Shown in pieces: positions 34,301 to 44,939 of a stretch of DNA of 64,000 nucleotides. The stretch comes from Galeopsis tetrahit (Eukaryota > Streptophyta > Magnoliopsida > Lamiales > Lamiaceae). The first letter of the stretch is position 1. Each line of letters begins with the position of its first letter. Position numbers and translations under genes: made by a program. The notes beneath the pieces are model-generated. The model was not told the origin of the DNA, did not search any database, and was given only the letters and a program-made list of their open reading frames with translations. Location of the stretch: contig OY776129.1 of NCBI GenBank assembly GCA_963675135.1, positions 60,885,028-60,949,027 on the forward strand. The letters run 5' to 3'.

Positions 34301-36455
34301 TCTTATATCCTGGTTATGAGTTACTTCCTTTAATTGTTTTTTGGGTACAAAATACATATAGAGTAAGAAAATATAACGGATAGATAGCTTACCATACTCG
34401 TCAATTGGAGCATCATAATCATAGCTTGTTGTAATGAAAGGTCCTCCCGAAGTGCGACCAAAGTTAGTCCCACCCTGATACTATTAAAATTGCAGTAGAT
34501 TTCGTCTATTAAGTCTTTGAGAATATAATTTTGTATATCGGTTAAAAACTACTCCTCATCAACCATAAAATGTACCATGTAATAGTTCAGGAAAGATCCA
34601 CCAAGCTGGTAAAAACGTGCTGTGGAGAAAGCAACGTCTTCCACAGGCCTGTGGGGCACAGGATCGCCAAACGAAGAGAACCTGATGTTTTTGTTAATGT
34701 CATCAGATTCTATTACCACAAACTACCATGCAAGTTAAACGAGGTAAGAATCTATTGGAAGTGGACCTACCATCCGCTCCAGTTCTCTGTCCACATTTTT
34801 GGCTTGTTATTAGAGTTTGGAGTAAATTGGTCGCAGTAAAACCCGTTACAAGTATTGATCTGTATATACCCGGTCAAACATAAAAGTAAGTCTCTTGTAC
34901 ACCAACTGTACACAACTAATACTCTTCAGTAAAAACAACTACTACTGGCCAAGTAATACCTTTTAGTAAAATAACTAATACTCTCATTTAAAAATGCACT
35001 TGAGTTAGTGCATACAAGAATTTGGCTAACTACATTGGTTTTGATCAACCTCCGATCCTTCTACCAAAAGTTGTGTGGTCACAATAGATCCCGCATTGCC
35101 AAACCAATTGATGTGGCCCAAAACTAGAAAAGTCGGGAAAGAAAAACTTACAATAGGATTTGGAGCATCACTTTGCTGGCACATCACCCAGGGCACCCCT
35201 GTATCCATTGATACAGCCATTGAAGCAGCCCAACTTATGTAAGTTTTGGCACTTTCACCATATGCTGAATCAATATCCCCATACTCGTTTTCAATCTGAA
35301 ATTAATGATAAAAACAAACCATTGCATCAAGTAATTCATAATCAAGTTCACAATCTTGATCCACCTAAATGGTCCAAGACATATACTATTTCAAGCAAAT
35401 TATACCTGTGACAAAATAACTGGTCCACCTTGGGATGCATAAAGATTTTCTTGCTTCATCAGGTTCACAATCTTGGCTGTAAATCGCTTCATTTCAGCCT
35501 AAAACAGCAGATCCTTGTATTACTAAATCTATCACAACAATGCCTACAATAAATTAAGCACAAAGGTGAGAAGAATGGAGCAGTAACCTTAAACGGCTCA
35601 TTATCAGTCCGAAGAACAATTCCAGGTATAAAATGCAACCAAAGAGGAAATCCGCTGTTCCAAAATTTGAGTAACCACTCACATTAGCCACGAGTATCTA
35701 ATTATATACCCTTTATAGGTACTGGGAAAAGAAGTAAAAAAGAATAGAAGTAGCAATCTTGATATTATATATTTGAGCAAAATTTTAAAAATTCTCTGAA
35801 ACTGAAAAACTAAGTCTTACCCATAGTTCCACTCCGCACAAGCATAAGGGCCTATTCGAAGATGAACCAAGAGGCCTGCTTCCCCAGCCAATTTCACAAA
35901 TTTCACCAAATCTTTTCTTCCTTCAAAATCATACTGCAAAATTATCGGTGAGACAACAGTTGTGAACTAAATTCAACTTCAGTCATTAGAAACAATGCCA
36001 ATTTTTTAAGTTAGTAATGACCCTAAAGAGAGATGGAGAAGTGTAATTGAAGACAGAGAAAAAAAATCACCTGACCACGAACTGGCTCGTGCAAATTCCA
36101 GAAAACAAAAGTTTGAATCACATCCAATCCTCCGTCCTTTGATTTTTTCATCAGATCTGGCCACATCTGCATCCACGTTCATTCGTTAAACAAAGGGGGG
36201 AAAATACACGAATTTAGAAACAGAAAACTCTCAAACACTTGGAATTTCTCTGTTCGTGTGAATATAAATTGCAGAGGTACTGACTTCAGGAGTACTGCGC
36301 ATGTAATGAATGGAGCCGGAAATCAGAATTCGTGACTCGCCGCCGACCACCAACCCCCGGTGATCGTATGTCACATTGGCGCCAAAACAAAACGGCGTCG
36401 TCACGGCCAAAAGCAACACCAAATCAAACACCGCCGCCGCGGCCGCTCCTCCCAT
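31363..36455 (-). CDS. BGAL8: GH35 beta-galactosidase, BGAL8 type with C-terminal SUEL lectin domain
   Basis: Nineteen coding exons: 36455-36285, 36166-36071, 35933-35821, 35654-35588, 35498-35406, 35295-35152, 34859-34771, 34681-34576, 34480-34393, 34168-34050, 33970-33806, 33700-33492, 33408-33302, 33155-33046, 32953-32840, 32616-32515, 32405-32197, 32123-31787, 31518-31363. All phases close, giving 864 aa. A signal peptide (VFDLVLLLAVTTPFCFG) precedes ANVTYDHRGLVV. GH35 landmarks: ISGSIHYMRSTPEMWPDLM, acid/base Glu184 in IENEYG, nucleophile Glu253 in MWTENWSGW, GGTNFGRTSGGP. A galactose-binding SUEL lectin domain (CPFPDQIISEIKFASFGTPR ... ACVGRRSC) closes it. It should be secreted to the apoplast and release terminal beta-galactose from wall polymers. 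The last ~15 residues after VEALCT run past the usual family end. Confidence 0.95.
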
Positions 36456-36819
36456 TTCGCCCTGAATAAGTAGTTACAGCTTCCAATTTGCGTGTTTATA
36501 GGCTGAAAGAGAATCACTCTGTTTTTCAGTTTGGTTAAGCATCTGTTGTTATCAGTAGCTTTCTTCCTCAGTGCATAACAGAAAAGAGGATATGGAGCCG
36601 AGAAGATAGCTAACGTACGCGGAGACGACAAGCCACCTCTCTTTTAGACACGTGTCATTCGTCTTTATCGGCGTCACCTTCTTCCTAAACTTCATTGACG
36701 TTTGTCAATATGTGGTATTATTTCTTTCTTATTTTGACTATACTGTTTAAGATTTTTTAAATAACCTTTCTGATGTGACCTTATCGAATTCACAGGAGCG
36801 AATGATAAGGAACACAATC
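36456..36819 (-). promoter_or_regulatory. BGAL8 upstream region
   Basis: The BGAL8 5' UTR and promoter should lie here, on the minus strand. AAGACACGTGTC at about 36645-36656 (read on + as GACACGTGTC) contains a palindromic CACGTG G-box. No other site is claimed. Confidence 0.5.
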
Positions 36820-36839
36820 AAAGAAAGATTAGAACAAGA

Positions 36840-37560
36840 AATACCTAAATGAGTCTTTTGCAATTCCTTGGATATTGAGTAATAATGCACGCCCTTGGTG
36901 AGTCTGAGGACCTGCACGCAAAACCGGGCCGGAGGAGTGTACGGCGACGGACCTCCGACGCTCAAGTCAGTTGAGCTCAATGAAGAAGATGAAGATAATT
37001 AGAGTATTTCATGTTTTGTATGTGTTGTAAATGGATAGAATGACTTAGCCCCCATTGAAATGAAAGAGGGATGCTTTTATACCTTGTAATGGAGGGGTAG
37101 GGAAGTAATTTTACCTCTAGGGTTTGTTGCAAGCAGTGCCACGTCACTGTACTACCTGACACATAACAAGCTGTCACGCATACATTTGCAGGGATGTCAG
37201 AGATATTCTGACACACCAAGATTCCTTGCTCCTCCTTGAAGGCCAAGACGATTTATTTCCTTGGTCCTGAGCGAGGAGGACCTACCAAGGTTCTCTCCTT
37301 CTTAGCTATACTCCCCAGTTCTAGTAGCATTTGGATTCTGACACACCAAGATTCCTTGCTCCTCCTTGAAGGCCAAGACGATTTATTTCCTTGGTCCTGA
37401 GCGAGGAGGACCTACCAAGGTTCTCTCCTTCTTAGCTATACTCCCCAGTTCTAGTAGCATTTGGAGAAAAGGCTAATAATTTCAGGTCCTGGGGGGAGCG
37501 ATCAACTCTTATTTAGTTTCTCTTCTTTCCTGGGCCTGCACCATTATGTCACATCACTTT
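36840..37560. mobile_element. LTR-like repeat (solo-LTR candidate), copy 2
   Basis: Homologous to 10125-11100 over ordered blocks: AAAACCGGGCCGGAGGAGTG, CCTCCGACGCTCAAGTCA, CTAGGGTTTGTTGCAAG, ACATTTGCAGGGATGTC and CTGACACACCAAGATTCC. No retrotransposon proteins are present. The 3' boundary, near the ATGTCACATCAC at 37548, is uncertain. Confidence 0.5.
37205..37464. repeat. Perfect 130-bp tandem duplication inside the LTR-like repeat
   Basis: 37205-37334 and 37335-37464 read identically, from ATTCTGACACACCAAGATTC to AGTTCTAGTAGCATTTGG. Complete identity marks a very recent duplication, or an assembly artefact. Confidence 0.95.
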
Positions 37561-38399
37561 CTTTCCAAATGCCGATAATATTTCGTATTGATTTTATTAA
37601 AAAACTGAATGTAACTTGTATACCAGTGACAAGAGAGACTATCTAAACTAGTTTCCGATGTGGGACAAATACCAATACCACCCTCCCTTGAAGGAGTGTG
37701 AGTGTCCCGTGTACAAGGGGGACCTTCATTATATGCATAAGATTTATGTGTATACTTTAAAGATTTATTTTTAAAATTATAAATTCCCTTAAAATGTGTG
37801 ATTTTGTAGTTAATTTTGCTCATAATTAAATGAAAATGTTAATTTAAAAAAGTATAATATCTACTTTAAGTTATTCATTGAGTGACACATCTTTTTATTA
37901 AATCATCTTATTTCGTTAATTTGCAATTTAATCTACCTTCAAATAGTTGCAAAAAAATCATCAACTTTAAATATTGTTGCAAATTGAACTTCTTAACAGT
38001 TTCATTTGTGTTCAAATCAGACGTTTTAAGATTAGATCGGATAAAAAAAATGTTGTTTCATTGAGAAAGTGTCAAGTCAGTAAAAAGTCTAAATTACGTT
38101 AGATTCGACACAAATTAAACTGTCAAAAAGTCTAAATTGCAATAATATTTAAAATTGATGATTTATTTATCATTAGGTAAATGTTTAGATTAAATTGCAA
38201 GATCATTTAATTTGCAATTATTGTAAACATCTAATTTAGGGTATTAAAAGCTTATTTAAAATCTTGAGAGTTGAGACTAATGGGTATATATGGGTGCAGG
38301 ATGTGTTTAAATCTTGATAAATCTGCAGTGACGGAATCTTCCTTTGTATCTCGGCATCTGCTCTTGTTGTTGTAAAAATACCCTTAAGCTTCATAAAAC
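37465..38399. repeat. Intergenic, with a palindromic AT-rich element at about 37900-38215
   Basis: GTTAATTTGCAATTTAATCT near 37915 is matched in inverse by AGATTAAATTGCAAGATCA near 38190, and TTGCAAATTG/CAATTTGC-type blocks pair further in; this looks like a decayed fold-back MITE. The rest shows no gene. CACCCTCCCTTGAAGGAGTG (37679) is a small hairpin. Confidence 0.5.
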
Positions 38400-39328
38400 T
38401 CTAATTCTTCCATTCATTCCCTATTCTTCAAATTAAATTCAGTACACCCACCTTCCTCTCCCACACTCTTCTTCTCCTCTTCGTCTTCCTCCGACCGGCC
38501 ACCCAACCCGCGTCGGCAGCCCAGGCAACGTCGCCGCCCGCGTCGGCCGCCCAGCCCACGTTCCCAGCCGCGTCGGCCGCCCAACCCAAGTCCCCAGCCA
38601 CGTGCCGCCTCCCTCTCAGGCGCCACCGCCGCCCACCTCCTCCTTCCTCCAGCGGCCGCCACCCTCCTCCTTCCTCCAAGCAACCTGGCCGTCGCCCACC
38701 CATTCCCCTTCCCCTCCCAGGCGAGAACGCCGCCCCTTCTCCCCACAGACGCGACCGCCCCCTCTCCTTCGTCGCGGCCGTCGTGCCCCTCGCCGCCGCC
38801 GCTACACAGGTAAGTTTAGATCTGAAAATTTTGAAAATTAGGGTTTCTGGAAAAAAATTAGGATTTTTTTAAAGTTTAGGAATTATTTTTGAACATAGTG
38901 TGTTTGTTCAGGAATAAATTTCAAACAATTTGTGTTTGTTTTGTAAAAAAATTCGAACAATTTGAGTTTGTTTATGAAAAAATTTCGAACACGATGTCCT
39001 ATCTTTTTTTCGGACAAATGAAATTTGTTCAAGAAATTTTTTCGAACACCTTTAGTTTGTTGAGTAAAAATTTTCGAACAGTAATCTGTTTTTTTTTTAG
39101 TTTCGAAGACCTTGTGTGTTTGATGGTGGTGATGAATGGATTTAGGGTTTAGGGCCATGGGGGAATGAATGTATGATTTTGGTGTATAATGAGTGGGGTT
39201 GGGTGTACTCATTTTTTTTTATTTTCACACTAGGGGTATATTTGATATTTCACAAGCCCTTTAGAATTAAAAAAATATTCAGTGGGTGTACTCAATATGT
39301 TGGTGTGTGTGTATAACCGCGCCCAATA
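38400..39328. mobile_element. Pack-MULE-like element with GC-rich block, copy 1 (left end not found)
   Basis: The right end (GTATAACCGCGCCC near 39310-39327) and body match 40535-41489: a GC-rich segment (38430-38809), a donor-like CACAG/GTAAGTTTAG at 38809, TTAGGGTTT, a TTCGAACA minisatellite (38885-39110), then ACACTAGGGGTATAT and GGGTGTACTCA twice. The left terminal repeat is not recognisable, so this copy is truncated or rearranged. Proline/arginine-rich frames in the GC block are not supported as genes. Confidence 0.6.
38885..39110. repeat. TTCGAACA minisatellite, array 1
   Basis: Imperfect units of about 35-45 bp: TTCGAACA, then a short GTTTGTTTTG block and an A-run. The related array 2 is at 41030-41320 in the sister element, with units TTCGAACATATTGAGTTTG plus TTTTGGAAAAAAA. 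Confidence 0.75.
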
Positions 39329-39412
39329 TAAAACCGCTGATCGCCAAAAATAGATGCAAGGAATGGGCCTAAGGTCTTCTTCGGCCGAAGTATATAAATG
39401 GGCTGCTGCATA

Positions 39413-40490
39413 CTAAAAGGGTTGGGGTATATACCCCTCCAGCTTTGTTTAAGACACTCCCCCTTCATTTTTATTAATTCAATATTTTTATAAAATACCA
39501 ATTTTACCCTTTACTAAATGATGTTAGATACATACACTCCCCCTCCAATTTAAACAAACCCTAACCCTAGAATTAGAGAGTCGTCACCGCTGTTGCCGCC
39601 GCCACCCACCACTTCCCCCATAAATAAATTTAGAAATTAAAAAACAAAATTAAAAAAGAAAACTTATTTTCGACAAACCAGTGTCGACCGAAAACATTCT
39701 CATCGACACTGGTTTGCCGATCAAACATCTCCCCGTCGACACTGGTTGGTCGATCAAACACCTCTCCGTCACCACTGGTTTGTAGATCAAATTTAAAAAA
39801 TAAAAAATAAAATTTCGACAATAAATGATTGACCATAAACACTCCCATCGACCCTTTATTGTCGATGAAAATTTATATGGTCGATTTTTTGCCAAAAAAC
39901 AAAAAATACCTAGACTAGAAGCAGCGGTCGGCGGCTGAAAGTGGAAGGGAGTCGACGGGAGTGTGTCTGGCTGGGGGAGGAAGATCCGGCAGCGTTGCTC
40001 GACAAGGGAGGCGGCGACGCCTGTTGTTGCAGAGAAGGGAAGAAAAAAAATGGGGGTGGGGTGGGGGGCGGCGGCGTCGCTGGGGTGGAGGAGCAGCGAC
40101 GCCTTGAGAGGGAGGGGGAGAGTCGGGCGACAGGGGGAGGATGCAGAATAAAATGGAGTCAGAAGGCGAGGCTAGCGGCGGTGGGCGGCGGTGGGAGGGA
40201 GGGAGGCGGCTAGCGGCGGTGGGCGACGGTGGGAGGGAGGGAGGCGGCGGCAAAATTATTGTTGGGGAAAGACGAAAACCAAATGAAGAAGAAGTTTGGG
40301 GAAGAAGAAGTTTGGGGAAGAATGAAGGAGAAGGGTTAGGGTTAGGGTTAGGGTTTTAAAGGGAGAGTATATGTATCTTTAACTAAAATTAAAGGGCAAA
40401 TATGGTATTTTATATATATTTTATAATTAATAAATTGGAGGGGGAGTGTATCTAATAAAGCTGGAGGGGTATATACCCCAACCCTTTTAG
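39413..40490. mobile_element. TIR element with GC-rich block and telomere-like tract (1078 bp)
   Basis: Inverted ends CTAAAAGGGTTGGGGTATAT and ATATACCCCAACCCTTTTAG continue as imperfect repeats (ACCCCTCCAGCTTT, ACTCCCCCT) for about 60 bp and are flanked by TA. Because the terminal TA could be TIR or TSD, the superfamily is open (TA duplication would suggest Tc1/mariner). The interior has a GC-rich block (about 39920-40260), pyrimidine-rich on the minus strand. Four GGGTTA-type units at 40333-40357 resemble telomere or telo-box sequence. No coding gene is supported. Confidence 0.7.
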
Positions 40491-40534
40491 TAATTAGGCC
40501 GTGGCCAAAGTATGTTAGATGCACTCTTCCTAAA

Positions 40535-41489
40535 GGGCGCGGCTAAAGGCACACACAGATCCTATGAGGACACCCACACGATGAGGACACACACAAAATG
40601 ATGAGGACACCCACCTGAAAATCCCAAAATTACCCTCTCCCAATTAAAACCCTCTCTTCTTCCTTCTCTCTTCTTCATTCTCTCTTCTTCAGACACCCAC
40701 CTCCATTTTTACACCTCAATTCCTCTCTGCAGCGCCGCCACTCCACTTCGTCGTGGCGGCCCCACGCCGCCCACTGCACAAGCGTTCGCCGCCGTCGCTG
40801 AAGCTTCTTCCGCCGCGACCCCTCCGTTTGAAGAGAAGACCAAGCGACGCGGCCGCCGTCGCGAACCCTTTCTCGCCTTTCGCACGGGCGCCGTCGCGCC
40901 CCCTCCCCTTCCTCCTTCAAACGCCGCCGCCGTTGGAGGTGTGCGCGTTCGCCCCGCCGCGTTTCAGTTTCAAGGTAGGAATTTTTTTGTTTTTGTTTTG
41001 GAAATTAGGGTTTTTACAAGTTCGAAAATTATTTTCGAACATATTGACTTTGTTTTCGAACATATTTACTTTGTTTTGAATTTATTTTCGAACAATGTGT
41101 GTTTGTTTTGGGAAAAATTTCGAACATGATGTTCGATCTTTTTTTTCGGACAAATTTGAGTTGTTTTGGAATTTTTTTCGAACATATTGAGTTTATTTTG
41201 GAAAAAATTTCGAACATATTGAGTTTGTTTTGGAAAAAAATTCGAACATGTTTGTTTTGGATTTTTTTTTCGAACAGTTGGTGTTTTGGAAAAAAATTCG
41301 AACATGTTTGTTTTTGTTTTGGTGGTGGTGGTGGTGATTCTGTGAAATAGAACGGGTGGGTGTACTCATCTTCGTTTTTTTCATAAATTTTACACTAGGG
41401 GTATATGTGACATTTCACATGGTCTGAAAGTTTAAAAAAATGTTTGGTGGGTGTACTCATAGGAAATCCGGGTGCATTTAGCCGTGCCC
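40535..41489. mobile_element. Pack-MULE-like element, complete copy with 9-bp TSD (955 bp)
   Basis: The element starts GGGCGCGGCTAAAGGCAC and ends TGCATTTAGCCGTGCCC, with longer imperfect inverted similarity (CCTATGAGGACACCCAC against GTGGGTGTACTCATAGG). The 9-bp CTTCCTAAA is duplicated exactly at 40526-40534 and 41490-41498, the Mutator signature. Inside are a GC-rich block (40730-40974) ending at a donor-like TTTCAAG/GTAGGAA, TTAGGGTTTT, and a TTCGAACATATTGAGTTTG minisatellite (41030-41320). Rice Pack-MULEs are known to capture GC-rich 5' ends of genes; that parallel is inference here. Confidence 0.85.
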
Positions 41490-41498
41490 CTTCCTAAA

Positions 41499-42170
41499 TT
41501 ATCTTCTAAAAAAAAAAATACACTCTTTCTAAATTATCTAAACTATCCTCTTCTCTTTAAAACTCTTTTTAATAAATACACTCCATTCAATCAAATCATA
41601 ATTCTCTCTTTCTTTCTCGCCTCCACCCCCACCCCGATCGCCCTGTCCCCTCCCTCGTATATGGTGTTCCACTCTATTGAATTATTAACCCATGTCGTAT
41701 CATTATTAAATGGGCATTGTTATTTTAACTAAAATAACAATTGTCAACAATTCAAATACTGAAATAAGTGTGAAACACTAAACTTGAAATATATGATTTC
41801 ATGTGTTAGTAAATTGATAGCAGGAAGCCAGGAAGCCAGGAAGTTTCGCTTTGTTAGTAAATAATTGGTTCAGGCCCTTGCGCACCATGCACGGAAATCA
41901 AAGAACTTATGAGCAGATTTGAATTGAAGATATATCTTACAATTGTAATGTTAATTAATAAGTAATTATAGTATAATTAAATTTCTTGTAACAAAAATAC
42001 ATACATGTATTTGAATGGTTTGACGGATGGATCAAAAGTGGAACAGAAATATCCAATCACTGAAACACAGTCTAGATGCTTTGGTTTGACTCCCGTCTTT
42101 TGCTCCTATTATCAAATACATTTTGAACGGTTAATACAATTGGACTAAAAAAATTGTCAAATAATATACT
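41499..42170. other. Unassigned AT-rich stretch
   Basis: No gene or element seen. A small duplication, AGGAAGCCAGGAAGCCAGGAAG, occurs at about 41822-41843. Confidence 0.6.
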
Positions 42171-42340
42171 TCATTCGTTCAAAAAACTATACTTGTTTAT
42201 ATTTGCATAAGTTTTAAAAAAATATTGTTTCTTTATGTATATATTTTTTTTTTTGATAAAATAGAGATGATATAGAGTAAACGTGGTGGGGTACGTATAT
42301 TTTCAAAAAACACACACACACTTTATGTGGACGGAAGAAG
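42171..42340. mobile_element. Degenerate Stowaway-like MITE
   Basis: The left end TACTTCATTCGTTC and right end GGACGGAAGAAGTATA are imperfect inverted copies of the CTCCCTCCGTCC terminus. At about 170 bp it is shorter than the other copies, so internally deleted or old. Confidence 0.55.
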
Positions 42341-42828
42341 TATAATATAAAATACCAGTATGTGCTTCAGGAGGGATCGAGAACCTGCTCGACACCGAGA
42401 TACAAACCTACCCGTCAGTTTTACGACCACAAAATACTAATGTACAATGCCAATTACGTTTTGCGACAGTTTTTTCATCGTAAAAATCGTCGCTAAACAT
42501 AATGTTACGTTTTTTGTTGTGTAAGTTAAAGATGCGAACAAGATATAATAGACGTTCTGATAATTTTTTGTTTGTCGATTTATTTATCTTTTTTGCATTC
42601 GTCGTAACATAATATAAATTAAGTCGATGTGGGATAAGAAATGTGTTTTTCAATATGTTAATTTTCTATGTGATAAAATTAGAGATTAAAACGAGAGTGA
42701 GCCCGATAAACGACCCGAACTTGCTGTGTACGAGGGTATTAATAGGCTTATAGCAAACAAATTTTGACCGATTAGGAATAATTAGCCACTTTCTAAAGTT
42801 TGGGTCTTACCCCCTAATCGAATAGATT

Positions 42829-43160
42829 CACTACAAGAAAAAAAGTTTTTTATCATACAACTTTTGTTACACTATAAAATAAATATTGTAAAAAGTATTA
42901 TGTAGCCACATTAAAAAATTTAGTGTGTTAATATGTGTGTTATAACTTATAAAGACATTGAATAATAAGTGTGTGTATATATTCTCAATTACCACACACA
43001 ACAATAAACATTATCTATTATCACATCCCTTTTAACACACTAAAAATAGATGTGTTTATAAATACATTATATTTAAAGTGTGTTAATAAGTATATTATTT
43101 ACCACACTAAGAAAATAAGTTGGGTTAACTTTAATGCCACACTATTGTGTTAGAATTATA
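42829..43160. mobile_element. CACTA (EnSpm) element end
   Basis: CACTACAAGAAAAAAAG at 42829 is the standard plant CACTA terminus. Behind it, short direct and inverted copies of GTGTGTTA/TAACACAC, as in subterminal repeats, run to about 43150. I found no opposite end within the window on the right, so this is a fragment or solo end. The segment before it (42440-42540, GCGACAGTTTTTTCATCGTA) resembles EnSpm interior sequence but is unassigned. Confidence 0.6.
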
Positions 43161-43686
43161 AAAAATCCAAATTATATTTAAAAAAAAATAGCATTTTATA
43201 CTGACTGATAAATAATATTTCAAAAATATAAATAATGAATTATTTTAATGAAATTTATTTTGCACATAGATGAAATTTATATTCATAAATTATAAAATTT
43301 TAAGAATAAATAAAATTAATTTGAGTTTTAATCAGTAAAAAGTATACGCTTTTAAAAAAATATAGTACTATAGACTTTTTTTAAATTTTAAAATATGTTA
43401 AATTAATTAAATTTAAATAAGCAATAGTAAACGAGTTTTTAAAATGTTATTTTTTATATATAATATATATTTATATTCATTTTTTTAGTAACTAAATAAG
43501 TTGTAGTATAATGATAAATTCATTACCTTTCATCCTAGACTAGAAGTATATGATTATAAATATTTCATTATAATTTTTACATGTGCTTAAAAGTAAGTGT
43601 AGTGACTATTGGTATATATCCAAACAAATAAGTTATTGGAAGATCAATACCAAAAAAAGGCTCAATTAACTTAACGGTGCTCTAAG

Positions 43687-44931
43687 TAGTGGCGGACCCA
43701 GAAATTTAAATTTGGAGTACGATAAATAATATTTTAAAATATTAGTATTTAATATTTAAAGTCTTACCTGTTGATGCATATCATTTATAACCAAAGCTTT
43801 GGGATTCGAAAAGGGGTAGACCCGACTAAGAGGAGATACAAATATACATAGATGGGGAATTAAATAAAAATATAAAACATGTTATGATAAAACACTGTGA
43901 AAAGGTCAGAAATTCATGGAGCTAATAGTTTAAAAAATAAAATATATGTGGAGCTAATAGTATAAAAAATAAAATATATGAGTAAAAATTAGTAGATTTA
44001 TAGACAAGGAAGTAAAAAAATACTTAAATTATATTTGTCTCACGGAAAAATATACCTTTGTTCAAATTCATTATGTCAATTTCTTCAAACACGAATTTTA
44101 ATAAATATATTCATTTAAAATATACTATATATGAACGTTTATGGATAAAAATAATGATAATTTGAATAAATAAGTGATGGTTTGAGAGTGAAGATAAAAT
44201 ACTAAAATAATGTGAATAATATTATTTTCAAGAGGGAATGAGAATAATAAAATTGAAGGGAGTAATAATTAAATTAAGAATCAACACTCAATTGCTTGGT
44301 ACAATTGATGCAATTGAATCACAATTTTAACTTGGTTATAATTTGATAATTGGACAAAATTGATAATATATTTAAATCACTTAAAATTAAATTATATTGT
44401 ATACATTCAATTGATACAAAAATTTACCTTAAATAAATGACAATTATAATCGCTTTTATATTTATAATATGACAAATAAATAGTACTCCCTCCGTCCCAA
44501 GATTTTTTACACACTTTGACCGGCACGGAAACTAAGAAAATGGAATAAAGTGATGTGTAAAGTAAAATAAAGGAGGGATATTATTGGTAATTCATTGATT
44601 AAAGTGGAGTGATTTGACTAAAGGGAAGGAAAAGTAAAATAAAAGAGGGGTATTATTGGTAATTCATTATGTAAGTTGTTTTCTTTTTTGGAGTGTGTAA
44701 AAAATGTTGGGACGTCCATTAAGGAAAGTGTGTAAAAAATCATGGGACGGAGGGAGTAGTAATATATAAAACTTGGGAAAAAAAAAAAGAGCTCAAAACA
44801 CAAATTGAAAATGAAAGCCCAATTGTAAAAACTTGGCCCAAACGTGTGCTTAATATACAGTACTAGTAGTAGTTTTTTTTATATTTTGGGGTACAGTTGT
44901 ACCCCCACCCCCTCACGTAGGTCCGCCTCTG
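43687..44931. mobile_element. hAT-type non-autonomous element with 8-bp TSD (1245 bp)
   Basis: Starts TAGTGGCGGACCCAGAAA; the other end, read inward, starts CAGAGGCGGACCTACG. GCTCTAAG is duplicated exactly at 43679-43686 and 44932-44939. Eight-base duplications with YAGNGGCGGA ends mark hAT transposons. No transposase frame remains. A Stowaway MITE is nested inside. Confidence 0.88.
44486..44756. mobile_element. Stowaway MITE nested in the hAT element
   Basis: Ends CTCCCTCCGTCCCAAGATTT and CATGGGACGGAGGGAG, flanked by TA both sides. Internally AAAGTAAAATAAA(G/A)GAGGG with GTATTATTGGTAATTCATT is duplicated, about 70 bp apart. It inserted after the hAT element. Confidence 0.92.
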
Positions 44932-44939
44932 GCTCTAAG

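Noticed and set aside
38428..38746. Gly/Arg-rich or Pro-rich frames of 79-110 aa in the GC blocks at 38.4-38.8 kb and 39.9-41.1 kb
   Set aside because: All six frames are open because of composition; the blocks lie inside transposons and show no domain.
40333..40357. True telomere end
   Set aside because: Only about four GGGTTA units, inside a transposon, and the plant telomere unit is TTTAGGG.
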